Of a DNA stretch of 49,298 bases, positions 16,784 through 26,507 are shown piece by piece (positions within the stretch are counted from its first letter, which is position 1; each line of letters opens with the position of its first letter). The translations under genes were made by a program, and so were the position numbers. The notes under the pieces are model-generated. The model was not told the origin of the DNA. It did no database searches and worked only from the letters and a program-made list of their open reading frames with translations. Source of the stretch: Sulfitobacter sp. (lineage in GTDB: Bacteria > Pseudomonadota > Alphaproteobacteria > Rhodobacterales > Rhodobacteraceae). The DNA lies in NCBI GenBank assembly GCA_013002405.1, contig JABDKA010000225.1, positions 1 through 49,298 of the forward strand. Reading direction: 5' to 3'.

Positions 16784-16855
16784 GGGCGATTTCTCCGCTG
16801 TACAGGTGCGGACAGGATAGGGATAGTTGCCGCCAACCACCAAAGGATATTTGCC

Positions 16856-17623
16856 ATGACCCTCAAGATGTTCGACCTGACCGGACAGCGCGCCCTGATC
16901 ACCGGATCCAGCCAGGGCATCGGTTTCGCGCTGGCGCGCGGGCTGGCGGATGCGGGCGCAGAGATCGTCTTGAACGGTCGCGATACGGGCAAGTTGGCTG
17001 AGGCCGCCAGGAAGCTGGAGGCAGACTGCGCGACCGTCCACCAGCTGCCCTTCGATGCCACGGACCATGACGCTGTGCGCCAGGCTGTCGATGACTTTGA
17101 GGCTGGCACGGGCACCATCGACATCCTGATCAACAACGCAGGCATGCAACACCGGACGGAGCTGCACAATTTCCCTGCCGAGGCTTTTGAGCGGCTCTTG
17201 CAGACCAACGTGGCGTCGGTCTTTCACGTGGGCCAAGCCGTTGCACGGCACATGATCGACCGGAGGCGCGGCAAGATCATAAACATTGCATCGGTCCAGA
17301 CGGCGCTGGCCCGGCCCGGTATCGCGCCCTACACGGCGACCAAGGGCGCGGTCGGCAACCTGACAAAGGGCATGGCGACGGACTGGGCGCAGTACGGATT
17401 GAACTGCAATGCCATTGCGCCGGGCTACTTCGATACGCCCCTCAATGCGGCCCTTGTCGCGGACCCGGACTTCAGTGCCTGGCTGGCCAAGCGGACCCCT
17501 GCCGGTCGCTGGGGCGAGGTGGATGAACTGGTGGGCGCGGCAATCTTTCTTTCCTCCGCCGCATCGACCTTCGTGAATGGGCATATCCTCTATGTGGATG
17601 GCGGGATCACCGCGTCGCTTTAG
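16856..17623 (+). CDS. idnO: SDR, gluconate 5-dehydrogenase-like
   Basis: A 255-residue short-chain dehydrogenase with TGSSQGIG (residues 16-23), NNAG, the catalytic YTATK and a C-terminal DGGI. It would interconvert 5-ketogluconate and gluconate with NAD(P)H. ATG 16856 follows AAAGGA. The pairing with divergent idnD supports the function; other polyol specificities cannot be excluded. Confidence 0.78.
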   Translation: MTLKMFDLTGQRALITGSSQGIGFALARGLADAGAEIVLNGRDTGKLAEAARKLEADCATVHQLPFDATDHDAVRQAVDDFEAGTGTIDILINNAGMQHRTELHNFPAEAFERLLQTNVASVFHVGQAVARHMIDRRRGKIINIASVQTALARPGIAPYTATKGAVGNLTKGMATDWAQYGLNCNAIAPGYFDTPLNAALVADPDFSAWLAKRTPAGRWGEVDELVGAAIFLSSAASTFVNGHILYVDGGITASL

Positions 17624-17636
17624 GCGGGGAGAAACG

Positions 17637-18227
17637 TCAGACAGAGGCCAGAAGCGCCACCCCGACAACGACCAGCAGTGAGACGGCCATGCCGACGTTG
17701 ATCACCCTCTGTGTGACATGGTGCAGATCAAGGGAGCCCAGTTTGGTCCCAGCCCAGAGCCAGATCAGGTGCACTGGCACCCAGATGGCGTTGAAGAGCA
17801 CGAGCTTGACAAAAACCTCAAGAACAGGCGTCGCGGACATAAAAGCGAAGCCCGAAAAGAGCGTGGTGGCGACAACGTAGGCCTTGGGATTGATGAACTG
17901 GAGCGCCAGACCGTTGACGAATCCGAGGGGCTTGGTCGCGGGTTGGAACCCGATCTTGGCCCCTGCACTGGCGATGCGGAATGCGAGGTAGGTCAAGTAG
18001 CTGACCGAGGCGATGAGCAGCACCAGCCGCAGCGACGGGATGGCCAGCACCACCGCTGCCAGTCCGGAGATGACAAGCATCATATTGATGAACCCGCCCA
18101 GGCACAGGCCCGCCAGGAATCCAAGACCCGCGCGATAGCCAAAGGCCGCCCCGATGCCTGCCGTGGTCAGGACGCCGGGCCCGGGCGTGATCAGCAGAAA
18201 GAAGACGGCGATGACGAATTCAATCAT
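17637..18227 (-). CDS. LysE/RhtB-family exporter
   Basis: A 196-residue inner-membrane protein with six hydrophobic segments. The N-terminal FFLLITPGPGVL matches the LysE/RhtB signature. The family exports amino acids or related small metabolites. As the last gene of a five-gene leftward catabolic operon it may relieve overflow of an intermediate, which is inference. It converges with the SDR gene, leaving 13 bp between stops. Confidence 0.88.
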   Translation of the reverse strand: MIEFVIAVFFLLITPGPGVLTTAGIGAAFGYRAGLGFLAGLCLGGFINMMLVISGLAAVVLAIPSLRLVLLIASVSYLTYLAFRIASAGAKIGFQPATKPLGFVNGLALQFINPKAYVVATTLFSGFAFMSATPVLEVFVKLVLFNAIWVPVHLIWLWAGTKLGSLDLHHVTQRVINVGMAVSLLVVVGVALLASV

Positions 18228-18243
18228 GCGTCACCGCCCAGCG

Positions 18244-19167
18244 TCAAAGATGCGCGCATTCGGGAACCGCGCTGATCACCGTTCCGTCCTTGAGGTGCTG
18301 CAAAAGGTTGTCGACCGTTAGGGCCCCCATCGCCGCACGGGTTTCAACCGTGGCGCTGCCCACGTGTGGCAAAAGCACTGTGTTGGGCAGGTCGCGCAGG
18401 GCCTGCGGCACCTTCGGTTCGGCCTCGAACACATCCAGCCCGGCCCAGCCAAGCTTGCCGCTTTGCAGCGCTTCGATCAGCGCCGCCTCATCCACAACCG
18501 ACCCGCGGCTGACGTTGATGAGCGTCCCTTGCGGGCCTAGCGCCTCAAGCACCTCGGCGTTGACGATTTGGTGGGTCGAGGGGCCGCCGGGCGTGATGCA
18601 GATCAGCACATCACTCTGCCGCGCCATATCGACCAGGCTGTCGCAGTAGGTGTAGGGGACATCCTTCGAACTGCGCGAATGATAAAGGATTGTCGGGTTC
18701 CAGGGCGCCAGCTTGTCCGCGATCGCCTGACCGATGCGACCCAGACCCAGGATGCCGACGGTCTGGTTATCCGCCGACCGTGTCAGGGGAGCGTTGCCCT
18801 TCTGCGCCCAGTCGCCCGAGCGCACGTAGGCATCGTCGCGCAAAAGCGCGCGGTAACAGGCCAGCATCAGAAGGACAGCCGTCGTCGCGACTTCCTGGTT
18901 GAGCACATTGGGCGTATGGGTGACAATAATCCCACGCCGCGCGGCTTCATTTGCATCGATCGCGTCATAGCCTACGCCATAGCCGCTGATCACCTTCACA
19001 TTCGTGAGGGAGGCCAGCAGATCGGGCCTCACCCCGTCGTGTCCATTGGTGATGACATAGTCGATGGTTGCGGGATCGAAATCCTCCAACTGGTGAATGG
19101 TAAAGGCGGCTTCCAGCCGCGCGCGCATTGCGTCGGTGATGCCGCCGATTTGCAGAAGATCAGGCAT
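18244..19167 (-). CDS. D-isomer-specific 2-hydroxyacid dehydrogenase (glyoxylate/hydroxypyruvate reductase-like)
   Basis: A 307-residue NAD(P)-dependent enzyme. The nucleotide motif GLGRIGQAIA, the Arg in NVSRGSVVDE, the Glu in FEAEPKVP and the His in LLPHVGSAT give a complete catalytic set. It overlaps the end of the FAH hydrolase gene by 8 bp. If the upstream enzymes split a C5 diketo acid to pyruvate and glycolate, a glyoxylate/glycolate-active enzyme would be a sensible neighbour. Confidence 0.87.
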   Translation of the reverse strand: MPDLLQIGGITDAMRARLEAAFTIHQLEDFDPATIDYVITNGHDGVRPDLLASLTNVKVISGYGVGYDAIDANEAARRGIIVTHTPNVLNQEVATTAVLLMLACYRALLRDDAYVRSGDWAQKGNAPLTRSADNQTVGILGLGRIGQAIADKLAPWNPTILYHSRSSKDVPYTYCDSLVDMARQSDVLICITPGGPSTHQIVNAEVLEALGPQGTLINVSRGSVVDEAALIEALQSGKLGWAGLDVFEAEPKVPQALRDLPNTVLLPHVGSATVETRAAMGALTVDNLLQHLKDGTVISAVPECAHL

Positions 19168-20008
19168 CCATGTCCACCCTTTGCCGTTGCTGGCCCAGCC
19201 CGTCGATCGTCAGCTCCATCGTGTCACCTTTCTTGAGGTAGCGCGGTTCCGGTTTCATCGCCGTCCCGACACCCGGCGGTGTCCCGGTTGAGATCACGTC
19301 ACCGGGGTGCAGGGTGAAGAGGTGGCTGAGGTGTTCGATGATCTCGGCCACCGAAAATATCATCGTGGCGGTATTGCCGGTCTGCATCCGCTCTCCGTTC
19401 ACATCGAGCGCCATGTCGAGCTTCTGCGGGTCCGGGATTTCGTCCCGGGTGACCAGCCAGGGGCCGGTTGGCCCGTAGGTGTCGCAGCTTTTCCCCTTGG
19501 TCCATTGGCCCGTCAAGTGGTTCTGGAAGTGCCTTTCGGAAACGTCGTTCACAATGCAGTAGCCCGCCACGTGATCGAGTGCGGCCTCTTTGGAGACGTA
19601 TTTGGCGGTCTTGCCGATCACCACGCCGAGTTCGCATTCCCAATCCGAATGGGTTGAACCGCGGGGCATTACAACGTCATCGTAGGCGCCGACAATGGCG
19701 GAATTTGCCTTGAAGAAAAGAATCGGATGTTCCGGGATCGCTGCCCCGGTCTCGGCCGCATGGTCCGAGTAGTTCAACCCGATGCACAGAAATTTACCGA
19801 TATTCCCGACACAAGCACCGATACGCTGTTCCCCTTCCACGATAGGCAGGCTCGCGGGATCCAGCGCGCGCAAACGTTCCAGGCTTTCGTCCCCAAGCAT
19901 CGAACCGTCGATGTCGGTTAATTGCCCCGACAGGTCCCGCAGCAGGCCCGCATCATCCAAAAGGCCGGGTTTTTCGGTGCCCGGCGCACCGTAACGGAGA
20001 AGTTTCAT
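19160..20008 (-). CDS. FAH-family hydrolase (2,4-diketo-3-deoxy-sugar-acid hydrolase-like)
   Basis: A 282-residue fumarylacetoacetate-hydrolase-fold enzyme. Visible are IGLNYSDHA, the metal-binding ECELGVVIG, VNDVSER, KGKSCDTYGPTGPW and GDVISTGTPPGVG. It resembles the hydrolases that cleave 2,4-diketo-3-deoxy-L-fuconate or -rhamnonate to pyruvate plus a hydroxyacid. Neighbouring SDR and IlvD-type dehydratase genes supply the two preceding steps, supporting this over acylpyruvate or ureidoglycolate roles. Confidence 0.82.
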   Translation of the reverse strand: MKLLRYGAPGTEKPGLLDDAGLLRDLSGQLTDIDGSMLGDESLERLRALDPASLPIVEGEQRIGACVGNIGKFLCIGLNYSDHAAETGAAIPEHPILFFKANSAIVGAYDDVVMPRGSTHSDWECELGVVIGKTAKYVSKEAALDHVAGYCIVNDVSERHFQNHLTGQWTKGKSCDTYGPTGPWLVTRDEIPDPQKLDMALDVNGERMQTGNTATMIFSVAEIIEHLSHLFTLHPGDVISTGTPPGVGTAMKPEPRYLKKGDTMELTIDGLGQQRQRVDMDA

Positions 20009-20018
20009 CCATAGATCC

Positions 20019-21818
20019 TTAGTGATTGTCCCGCGGCAAATGCTTGCGCGCGATGTCTTGGTATTTGTCGGCCCCCTGCAGGGTCATACCCTGGTCCAGG
20101 CGACCCGCTTTTTCGCGAAAGATCTCCTGCCAGGGGGACTGGCTCGGGGGCATGTCGTAGCCGCCCGACGCGGCCAGCGCACGGGCGCGTTCGTTCAGCT
20201 CCTCCAGTGGCACCAGCATGTCCGCGCTCCCCTTGCCAAGATCGATGCGCACCCGGTCGCCGGTTTGCAGCAACGCAAGGCCACCGCCGTCCGCCGCCTC
20301 GGGGGAAGCATTGAGGATCGAAGGGGAGCCGGAGGTACCGGACTGGCGCCCGTCGCCGATACAGGGCAGCGCCTCGATCCCCTTCTTGATCATATAGGAG
20401 GGCGGCCGCATGTTCACGACCTCCGCCGCGCCCGGATACCCCTTCGGTCCTGCGCCGCGCATGAAGAGAATGCAATTCTCGTCGATATTCTCCGCCGGAT
20501 CGTCGATCCGGTGGTGAAAGTCCTCGGGCCCGTCAAAGACCACTGCGCGGCCCTCAAACGCTTCGGGATCATCGGGGTTGGAAAGATACCGCGCGCGGAA
20601 ATCCGGTGAGATGACGGAGGTCTTCATGATGGCGCTCTCAAAAAGGTTGCCCGAGAGGTTGAGGAAGCCCGCCTCCTCCACCATCGGATCGCTCACGGGC
20701 TTGATCACATCGCGGTTGCGGCTGCGCAGAAGTTCGCAGTTGCGCCCCACGGTGGCGCCGTTGACAGTGATCGCGTCCGGGTGCGGCAAGAGCCCCCCAT
20801 CAATCAGCTCCCCGACAACCGCGGGCACGCCCCCCGCGCGCTGGTAATCCTCGCCCAGGTATTTGCCGGCGGGCTGCATGTTCACCAGAAGCGGGATATG
20901 ATGGCCGATGCGCTGCCAATCGTCGTTGTCCAGCGGCACACCCAGATGCCGCGCAATGGCGTTGAGGTGGATGGGCGCGTTGGTCGACCCTCCAATGGCC
21001 GAGTTGATAACGATGGCATTCTCGAAGGCCTCCCGGGTCATGACGTCAGAGGGGCGCAGGTCTTCCCAGACCATCTCAACGATCCGCTTGCCGGTCTCAT
21101 AACTGATCTGACCCCGCTCGCGGTAAGGCGCAGGAATGGCCGCCGCGCCAGGCAGTTGCATGCCCAGCGCTTCGGCCAGAGAATTCATCGTGGTCGCCGT
21201 ACCCATGGTGTTGCAATAGCCCACCGAAGGGGCCGAAGCGGCGGCGATCTCCATGAACTCATCGGTATCGATCTCACCCGCGGCCAGCTCCTCGCGCGCC
21301 TTCCAGATGACGGTGCCGGAACCCGCCCGCTCCCCCTTCCACCAGCCGTTCAGCATCGGGCCGACCGACAGGGCGATGGCGGGGATGTTGACCGTCGCGG
21401 CGGCCATCAGCAGCGCCGGTGTGGTCTTGTCGCAACCGATGTTCAGCACAACACCGTCGAGCGGATAGCCGAAGAGTGTTTCGACCAGCGACAGATAGGC
21501 CAGGTTCCGGTCAAGCGACGCAGTGGGGCGTTTGCCGGTTTCCTGGATGGGGTGCACCGGCACCTCGATACAAGTGCCGCCCGCCGCGATGATCCCGTCC
21601 CGTACCCGCTTGGTCAGCTCCAGATGATGGCGGTTGCAGGGGCTCAGATCGCTACCCGTCTGGGCGATGGCGATGATCGGCTTGCCGGACTGCAGTTCCT
21701 CGCGGGTCAGCCCGTAGTTGAGATAGCGCTCCGTATAGAGGGCCGTCATTTCGAGATTGTCGGGGTTCATGAACCATTGGCGGGAGCGCAGCGCGTCCTT
21801 GTCGATTTTCCTTGTCAT
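20019..21818 (-). CDS. IlvD/Edd-family sugar-acid dehydratase (L-arabinonate dehydratase-like)
   Basis: A 599-residue Fe-S dehydratase. Candidate cluster ligands are Cys61 (SPCNRHH), Cys129 (IGCDKTTP) and Cys202 (GYCNTMGTA); [11 protein letters not shown] and [14 protein letters not shown] are typical of the aldonate branch rather than branched-chain amino-acid IlvD. It would dehydrate an aldonate to a 2-keto-3-deoxy acid. Its start overlaps the SDR stop (ATGA), and FAH follows after 10 bp. Pentonate or 6-deoxyhexonate are the likely substrates; which one is not resolved. Confidence 0.85.
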   Translation of the reverse strand: MTRKIDKDALRSRQWFMNPDNLEMTALYTERYLNYGLTREELQSGKPIIAIAQTGSDLSPCNRHHLELTKRVRDGIIAAGGTCIEVPVHPIQETGKRPTASLDRNLAYLSLVETLFGYPLDGVVLNIGCDKTTPALLMAAATVNIPAIALSVGPMLNGWWKGERAGSGTVIWKAREELAAGEIDTDEFMEIAAASAPSVGYCNTMGTATTMNSLAEALGMQLPGAAAIPAPYRERGQISYETGKRIVEMVWEDLRPSDVMTREAFENAIVINSAIGGSTNAPIHLNAIARHLGVPLDNDDWQRIGHHIPLLVNMQPAGKYLGEDYQRAGGVPAVVGELIDGGLLPHPDAITVNGATVGRNCELLRSRNRDVIKPVSDPMVEEAGFLNLSGNLFESAIMKTSVISPDFRARYLSNPDDPEAFEGRAVVFDGPEDFHHRIDDPAENIDENCILFMRGAGPKGYPGAAEVVNMRPPSYMIKKGIEALPCIGDGRQSGTSGSPSILNASPEAADGGGLALLQTGDRVRIDLGKGSADMLVPLEELNERARALAASGGYDMPPSQSPWQEIFREKAGRLDQGMTLQGADKYQDIARKHLPRDNH

Positions 21819-22576
21819 TGGCCTGACCAGCCTCCGTCGATGATGTGCGCGTGGCCCGTGGTAAAGGCACTTTCGTCGCTGGCGAGGTAAACGACCAGAG
21901 CCGCGATTTCCTCGGGACTGGCGACGCGGCCCATGGGCTGGCGGGCGACGAACTGCGCCAGGGCCTCATCGTAGCTGCCCAGTTCCTCGCCCAGCGCCTT
22001 GACCCGATCATGCCAGGAAGGGCTTTCCACCGTGCCGGGGCAAATGCAATTACAGCGGATGCCATTCCTGACGTAATCCACGGCCACGGATTTGGTGAGA
22101 CCCACGACGGCGGCCTTGGTGATCCCATAGACGCAGCGGTTCGGCGCCCCGATGACCGAACCCGCCGCCGAGGACATGTTGACGATGGAGCCGCCGCCCC
22201 GCTCCAGCATCCCGGGCAAGGCAGCACGGATCGTGCGCAGCATGGAGCGGACATTGAGATCGAACGCAAAGTCCATCTCATCGTCGGTTGCGTCCAGGAC
22301 GGTGCCGTGGTGCACAAAGCCCGCGCAGTTGAACAGGACGTCCGGATTGGCCCGCGCAACCCCTTCGGACACGGACTGATCATCCAGCGCGTCCATTTCA
22401 AAAATTTCAATATTTTCGAGATCCTCCTCCCGAATCGTGGAGAGTGCCGCCATGTTCACATCAGTGGCAAAGACCCTTGCCCCTTCCCGTGCCATGGCAA
22501 CAGCAGAGGCCCGGCCGATCCCCTGACCAGCCGCGGTGACCAACGCGCGCTTTCCGCTAAGTCTTTGACCTGTCAC
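21815..22576 (-). CDS. SDR, 2-keto-3-deoxy-sugar-acid dehydrogenase-like
   Basis: A 253-residue short-chain dehydrogenase with [17 protein letters not shown], the catalytic YGITK and C-terminal DGGWSGQ. It resembles 2-keto-3-deoxy-L-fuconate dehydrogenases, which make the 2,4-diketo acid. GTG 22576 ([13 protein letters not shown]) is chosen because the 29 preceding codons are proline/glycine-rich and unlike an SDR. It is the first gene of the five-gene leftward operon. Confidence 0.8.
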   Translation of the reverse strand: MTGQRLSGKRALVTAAGQGIGRASAVAMAREGARVFATDVNMAALSTIREEDLENIEIFEMDALDDQSVSEGVARANPDVLFNCAGFVHHGTVLDATDDEMDFAFDLNVRSMLRTIRAALPGMLERGGGSIVNMSSAAGSVIGAPNRCVYGITKAAVVGLTKSVAVDYVRNGIRCNCICPGTVESPSWHDRVKALGEELGSYDEALAQFVARQPMGRVASPEEIAALVVYLASDESAFTTGHAHIIDGGWSGQ

Positions 22577-22763
22577 TTGATTTATCTCTATCCATTGCTT
22601 GTCAGGCTGCCTAATTGCCGCTTTCGGCCCCGGACCGCCCGCACCATTCCCCGTTCCGACCACCCCATCGGCTGGCGCTTCTGGATGGATGCGTTAGCGT
22701 ATGACAGAGATTTACGTTTGACCATAACCCCGGGGCAGAGCGGCCCATGAAAGGACCCCTTAG
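22577..22763. promoter_or_regulatory. Divergent promoter region between the diketo-acid operon and the denD operon
   Basis: A 187-bp gene-free gap between divergent operons. TTGACC at about 22718 is a possible rightward -35 element, but no convincing -10 or palindromic operator was found. Confidence 0.35.
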
Positions 22764-23648
22764 ATGAGCCAGAAGCGCAAGATCACCCTGATCGGGACTG
22801 GCCTGATGGGCACCCCGATGTCGCGCAAACTGATGGCGGCGGGGCATGATCTGACTGTGTGGAACCGTAGCGTGCACCGTGCCGCGCCCCTGGTTGAGGA
22901 GGGCGCGAAAACGGCGCCCACCGCCGCCGAGGCTATCGCGGGGGCTGAGATCATCATCACCATGCTTTCCGATGGATTTGCAACAGAGGCGCTGCTGGCG
23001 GATAAGGATTTCCGCGATGCTCTCCAGCCCGGCATGACCTGGATCGACATGTCAAGCGCCAAGCCGGAACATGCGCGCGCCCAGTCGAAGGACCTTGCCG
23101 GGATGGGGGTTGCGCATCTTGATGCGCCGGTCTCGGGCGGCACCAAGGGGGCCGAGGCAGGCACTCTTGCGATTATGGCAGGTGGCCCCGCGGATGTAAT
23201 CGATGCGATGAGGCCGGTACTTGAGGCCATGGGGCGACCGGTGCATGTCGGCCCCTCCGGCGCGGGGCAGCTGTGCAAACTGGCGAACCAGACCATCGTC
23301 GCGGTCACCATCTCTGCCGTGGCAGAAGCAACCCTGCTGGCCGAGAAGGGCGGTGCGGACCCCGCTGCCTTTCGCGCCGCCCTCAAGGGCGGTTTTGCGG
23401 ACAGCGTCATCCTGCAGCAGCACGGCGCGCGGATGTCCGAAGGGAACTTCGAGCCCGGCGGACTGTCCAGGTTCCAGGTCAAGGATCTGGACAACACCTT
23501 GGCCGAAGCCGATGCCCTTGGGCTCCAACTTCCTGCGACGCAGGCCGTGCGCGACCGATTTGCCTATTTCTGCGAGGAATTGGGCGGGGCCGATCTGGAT
23601 CACTCCGGGCTCTATCTTGAACTCAAACACAGGAATGGTCTGGCATGA
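22764..23648 (+). CDS. Beta-hydroxyacid dehydrogenase (3-hydroxyisobutyrate/tartronate-semialdehyde reductase type)
   Basis: A 294-residue NAD(P)-dependent enzyme: GTGLMGTPM at the N-terminus, the substrate motif DAPVSGG, and the catalytic lysine in GAGQLCKLANQ. The family includes tartronate semialdehyde reductase, L-threonate dehydrogenase and 3-hydroxyisobutyrate dehydrogenase. AAGGA lies nine bases before the ATG. Its stop overlaps the denD start, so a role in C4 or C3 acid metabolism is likely. Confidence 0.88.
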   Translation: MSQKRKITLIGTGLMGTPMSRKLMAAGHDLTVWNRSVHRAAPLVEEGAKTAPTAAEAIAGAEIIITMLSDGFATEALLADKDFRDALQPGMTWIDMSSAKPEHARAQSKDLAGMGVAHLDAPVSGGTKGAEAGTLAIMAGGPADVIDAMRPVLEAMGRPVHVGPSGAGQLCKLANQTIVAVTISAVAEATLLAEKGGADPAAFRAALKGGFADSVILQQHGARMSEGNFEPGGLSRFQVKDLDNTLAEADALGLQLPATQAVRDRFAYFCEELGGADLDHSGLYLELKHRNGLA

Positions 23649-24610
23649 ACGGTAATCTCATCCTCGGCGGCGGTGGCATGATTGGCCAGAAGCTGGCCCG
23701 TCGGATCATCGCGCAGGACCTCTTTCCCGGTCAGGAACTGACGCTTTTCGACAGACATTTTCCGCCGAACGGCGTTGAGGCCAGGCAGGTGACGGGTGAT
23801 GTGAGCGATCCTGAAACCGCGAGGCAGCTCGCGGCGGAGCGTCCAGACGTGATCTTTCATCTTGCCGCCATCGTGTCGGGTCAGGCCGAGGCCGACTTTG
23901 ACCTTGGCTGGGACGTCAACATGATGGCCATGTGGCACCTGCTGAACGCCCTGAAGGCTGAGCATGAGGTCTCGGGTGGCACCTACCGCCCCCGGCTTGT
24001 CTTCACCTCGTCGATTGCGGTCTTTGGCGGGCCCTTCCCGGACAAGATCGGTGATGAATTCCTTTCGGCACCGCAGACCAGCTACGGCGCGCAGAAGGCG
24101 GCCTGCGAATTGATGGTGACGGACTTCAGCCGCAAGGGCTTTATCGACGGTCTTTCCCTGCGCCTGCCCACCATCTGCGTGCGGCCGGGCAAGGCCAACG
24201 CCGCCGCCTCCTCCTTCTTTTCCGGCATCATCCGTGAGCCGCTGAACAACAAAGAGGCGATCCTGCCGGTTTCCGACAGCGTCCGGCACTGGCACGCCAG
24301 CCCCCGCGCCGCAGCGGGGTTTCTGACCCACGCAGCCCAGCTTGACACCGATCTGGTCAAAGGGCGGCGGGCGCTGAACCTGCCGGGCTTCAGCTGTACC
24401 GTGGCCGAACAGATCGAAGCTCTGCGCCGTGCCGCGGGGCAGAAGGCGGTAGACCTGATCCGCCATGAGCCGGACGAGACGATCATGGGGATCGTCGACG
24501 GCTGGCCACGCGATTTTGCGCCAGAACGGGCGATCGCGCTGGGGTTCGAGGCCGAGAAGGATTTCGATGAGATCATCGCCGTCTATATCGAGGACGATCT
24601 GACCCCTTAG
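23645..24610 (+). CDS. denD: D-erythronate dehydrogenase
   Basis: A 321-residue extended SDR with GGGGMIGQKLAR at the N-terminus, the catalytic SSIAVFGG serine region and YGAQK. The IVSGQAEADFDLGWDVN block and overall length fit DenD, which oxidises D-erythronate to 3-oxo-tetronate. The remaining pathway enzymes (kinase, decarboxylase, isomerase) are encoded at 42516-45159. The start overlaps the preceding stop by 4 bp and its own stop overlaps the convergent GntR gene by 4 bp. Confidence 0.82.
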   Translation: MNGNLILGGGGMIGQKLARRIIAQDLFPGQELTLFDRHFPPNGVEARQVTGDVSDPETARQLAAERPDVIFHLAAIVSGQAEADFDLGWDVNMMAMWHLLNALKAEHEVSGGTYRPRLVFTSSIAVFGGPFPDKIGDEFLSAPQTSYGAQKAACELMVTDFSRKGFIDGLSLRLPTICVRPGKANAAASSFFSGIIREPLNNKEAILPVSDSVRHWHASPRAAAGFLTHAAQLDTDLVKGRRALNLPGFSCTVAEQIEALRRAAGQKAVDLIRHEPDETIMGIVDGWPRDFAPERAIALGFEAEKDFDEIIAVYIEDDLTP

Positions 24611-25257
24611 CCATCCAGCGTGGTGCCCGTCATGTGCCGCTCAAGATGTTCGTGGATCCGTTGCCGGGTCAGGCCCTCATCCCCTGAAAGGGCTGCGTCG
24701 AGGATGCTGGCGTGGTGCTGGATGTTCTCGGAAATGAAGTCGAACTTCGTATCGGCCACCATCAGCTGCTGGCGGAACTGGTCGTAGATGCGGGCGTGCA
24801 TCTCTTTGAGCGTGTCGGTGCCGCAGGCCGAAATCAGGGTCTGGTGGAATTCGTTCTCGGAACTGAACCAGATCTCGATCAGATCACTGGGATCCTCCTG
24901 TGCGTGAATGCGCTTTTCGATGTGGCTGAGTTTGTGATGGGCTGCCGCAAGGCGTGCCTCCCATGCGACGCCCCCGTTGCGGATCGAAAGGGCCGCCCCC
25001 TCCCCCTCCAGCAGGACACGCATGTGCGTCAACTCAATCAGCTTTTCGGGCGACTTGTCGGGGACGCGAAAGCCGCGCTGTTCCTGAAACTTCACCAGTC
25101 CCACGGTGGAAAGACGAAAGAGAACCTCACGCACGGTGCTGGCGGAACAGTCATAATCCTCACGCAGGACCTCGGCCCGCAGTTTTGCACCATGAGCAAA
25201 TCCGTTGGAGATCAGGCGCATCCTGAGCGACTGATAAATATCATTGTCATCTGGCAT
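24607..25257 (-). CDS. GntR-family (FCD) transcriptional regulator
   Basis: A 216-residue regulator: winged helix at about 10-75 (REDYDCSASTVREVLFRLSTVGLV) and an FCD ligand domain at about 80-215 with metal-site Asp/His residues (ENEFHQTL and QHHASILDA). FCD regulators usually sense sugar acids or other carboxylates. It is divergent from the TRAP operon and is the only sugar-acid regulator seen in the island, so it is the best candidate repressor of the transporter. Confidence 0.9.
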   Translation of the reverse strand: MPDDNDIYQSLRMRLISNGFAHGAKLRAEVLREDYDCSASTVREVLFRLSTVGLVKFQEQRGFRVPDKSPEKLIELTHMRVLLEGEGAALSIRNGGVAWEARLAAAHHKLSHIEKRIHAQEDPSDLIEIWFSSENEFHQTLISACGTDTLKEMHARIYDQFRQQLMVADTKFDFISENIQHHASILDAALSGDEGLTRQRIHEHLERHMTGTTLDG

Positions 25258-25329
25258 GGCAGCGGCCGTCCAATCCCTTTTCCATGAGGAGGATAGAAGA
25301 GCGGCTTTCGAAAAAATAGCAAAATCTCA

Positions 25330-25345
25330 AAATTTCAAGAAATTT
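25330..25345. promoter_or_regulatory. Candidate GntR operator upstream of dctP
   Basis: AAATTTCAAGAAATTT is a perfect 7-bp inverted repeat with a 2-base centre in an AT-rich patch between gntR and dctP. A possible -10 TATGAT at 25364-25369 lies just downstream, so binding here could block polymerase. Confidence 0.4.
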
Positions 25346-25454
25346 CACTTTTTCCTTGTTGGATATGATTCGTCAGCTTACCCTCCTGCCAGCGTTACAC
25401 GAGCGGGGGCGGTACGACCCTCGGAAAGACACGCTCAACGTCTGGGAGGACAAC

Positions 25455-26477
25455 ATGAAACTAATGAAAACTGCGGCCACCGTGGCCGTCGCTGCGGCTA
25501 TGGCCGCGACCACGGCGATGGCAGATGGCCACGCGACGACGAAGTTGCGAATTCAGACGCACTTCTCGCCCGAAACGCTGTCGGGCAAGCTGGCCGCGAA
25601 ATACATCGACGATATTCAGACCATGTCCAACGGCGAGATCGCGGTTGAGATGTTCTATTCCTCGTCCGTGGTGAAATCGGTCGAAACTTTTGACGCCGCG
25701 GCGACGGGTATCCTTGATTGCGACATGACCGGCGGTGCCTACCAGACCGGCAAGAACCCTGCCTTCCAGTTCGCGGGTGACCTGATGGGCGGCTACCAGA
25801 ACCCCTATCAGCAAATGTCATGGCTGCTGCACGGTGATGGCCGCGCGGCCCTGAACGAACTCTACAACGGCTATGATATGGAGTTCGTCGGATGGTGGAT
25901 CCCCGGCCCTGAATCCCTGGCCTCGACCAAGCCGATCCGCAATGCAGATGACTTCAAGGACTGGAAATTCCGCTCCCCTCCGGGTCTCGCGACCAAGGTC
26001 TTTGCGGCCATGGGCGCCTCACCGATCGTGATGGATTTCAACGAAATCTTCACCGCGCTCGAGACGGGCATCATCGACGGTGCGGATGCGGCCAACCTGA
26101 CCAACAACGTCGGTCTGGGTCTCTATGATATCGCCACGCACACCAACTTCCCCGGTTTCCACTCCATGCCCGCGGACCACCTGGCCTGCCGCAAGGACGT
26201 CTGGGAGGCGATGCCAGCGCATCACCGCAAGATCATGGAAGTGGCGATGGACAGCCTCGCGCTTCACAACGCGACAATCAACGAAGTGCAGAATGCACAG
26301 ACCGCCAAGGACCTTCGCGCCAAGGGCGTGACACTTTACGAGTGGACCGCTGAGGATCTGCAAAAGTACCGTGACGCCGTGCAGAAGGGCTGGACCGAGT
26401 TTGCCACAACGCCCGAAGCCAAGGCCCTGCTGGCAAGCCACATCAGCTTCCTGCAGAACATGGGCGCAATGAAGTAA
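25455..26477 (+). CDS. dctP: TRAP transporter solute-binding protein
   Basis: A 340-residue periplasmic DctP-family protein. The signal peptide ends near TAMADGH (about residue 24). WKFRSPPG carries the conserved carboxylate-binding Arg, and the family pattern continues through EIFTALETGIIDGAD. GGGAGGA precedes the ATG at good spacing; the upstream extension is rejected. The ligand is probably a uronate, aldonate or related acid, judging from the linked enzymes. Confidence 0.92.
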   Translation: MKLMKTAATVAVAAAMAATTAMADGHATTKLRIQTHFSPETLSGKLAAKYIDDIQTMSNGEIAVEMFYSSSVVKSVETFDAAATGILDCDMTGGAYQTGKNPAFQFAGDLMGGYQNPYQQMSWLLHGDGRAALNELYNGYDMEFVGWWIPGPESLASTKPIRNADDFKDWKFRSPPGLATKVFAAMGASPIVMDFNEIFTALETGIIDGADAANLTNNVGLGLYDIATHTNFPGFHSMPADHLACRKDVWEAMPAHHRKIMEVAMDSLALHNATINEVQNAQTAKDLRAKGVTLYEWTAEDLQKYRDAVQKGWTEFATTPEAKALLASHISFLQNMGAMK

Positions 26478-26507
26478 AAGTCCGACGCAAAAATCGGACG
26501 ACCCACG

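Noticed and set aside
15413-17623. Very long plus-strand frame of 736 codons over idnD and idnO
   Set aside because: Its first two thirds are antisense to the clear zinc dehydrogenase; only the part from 16856 is the real SDR gene.
15743-17668. 641-codon minus-strand frame suggesting an N-terminal extension of IdnD
   Set aside because: The extension is antisense to the SDR and has no family pattern; ATG 16783 has a proper ribosome-binding site.
20781-21890. 369-codon plus-strand frame
   Set aside because: Antisense to the Fe-S dehydratase and shows shadow composition.
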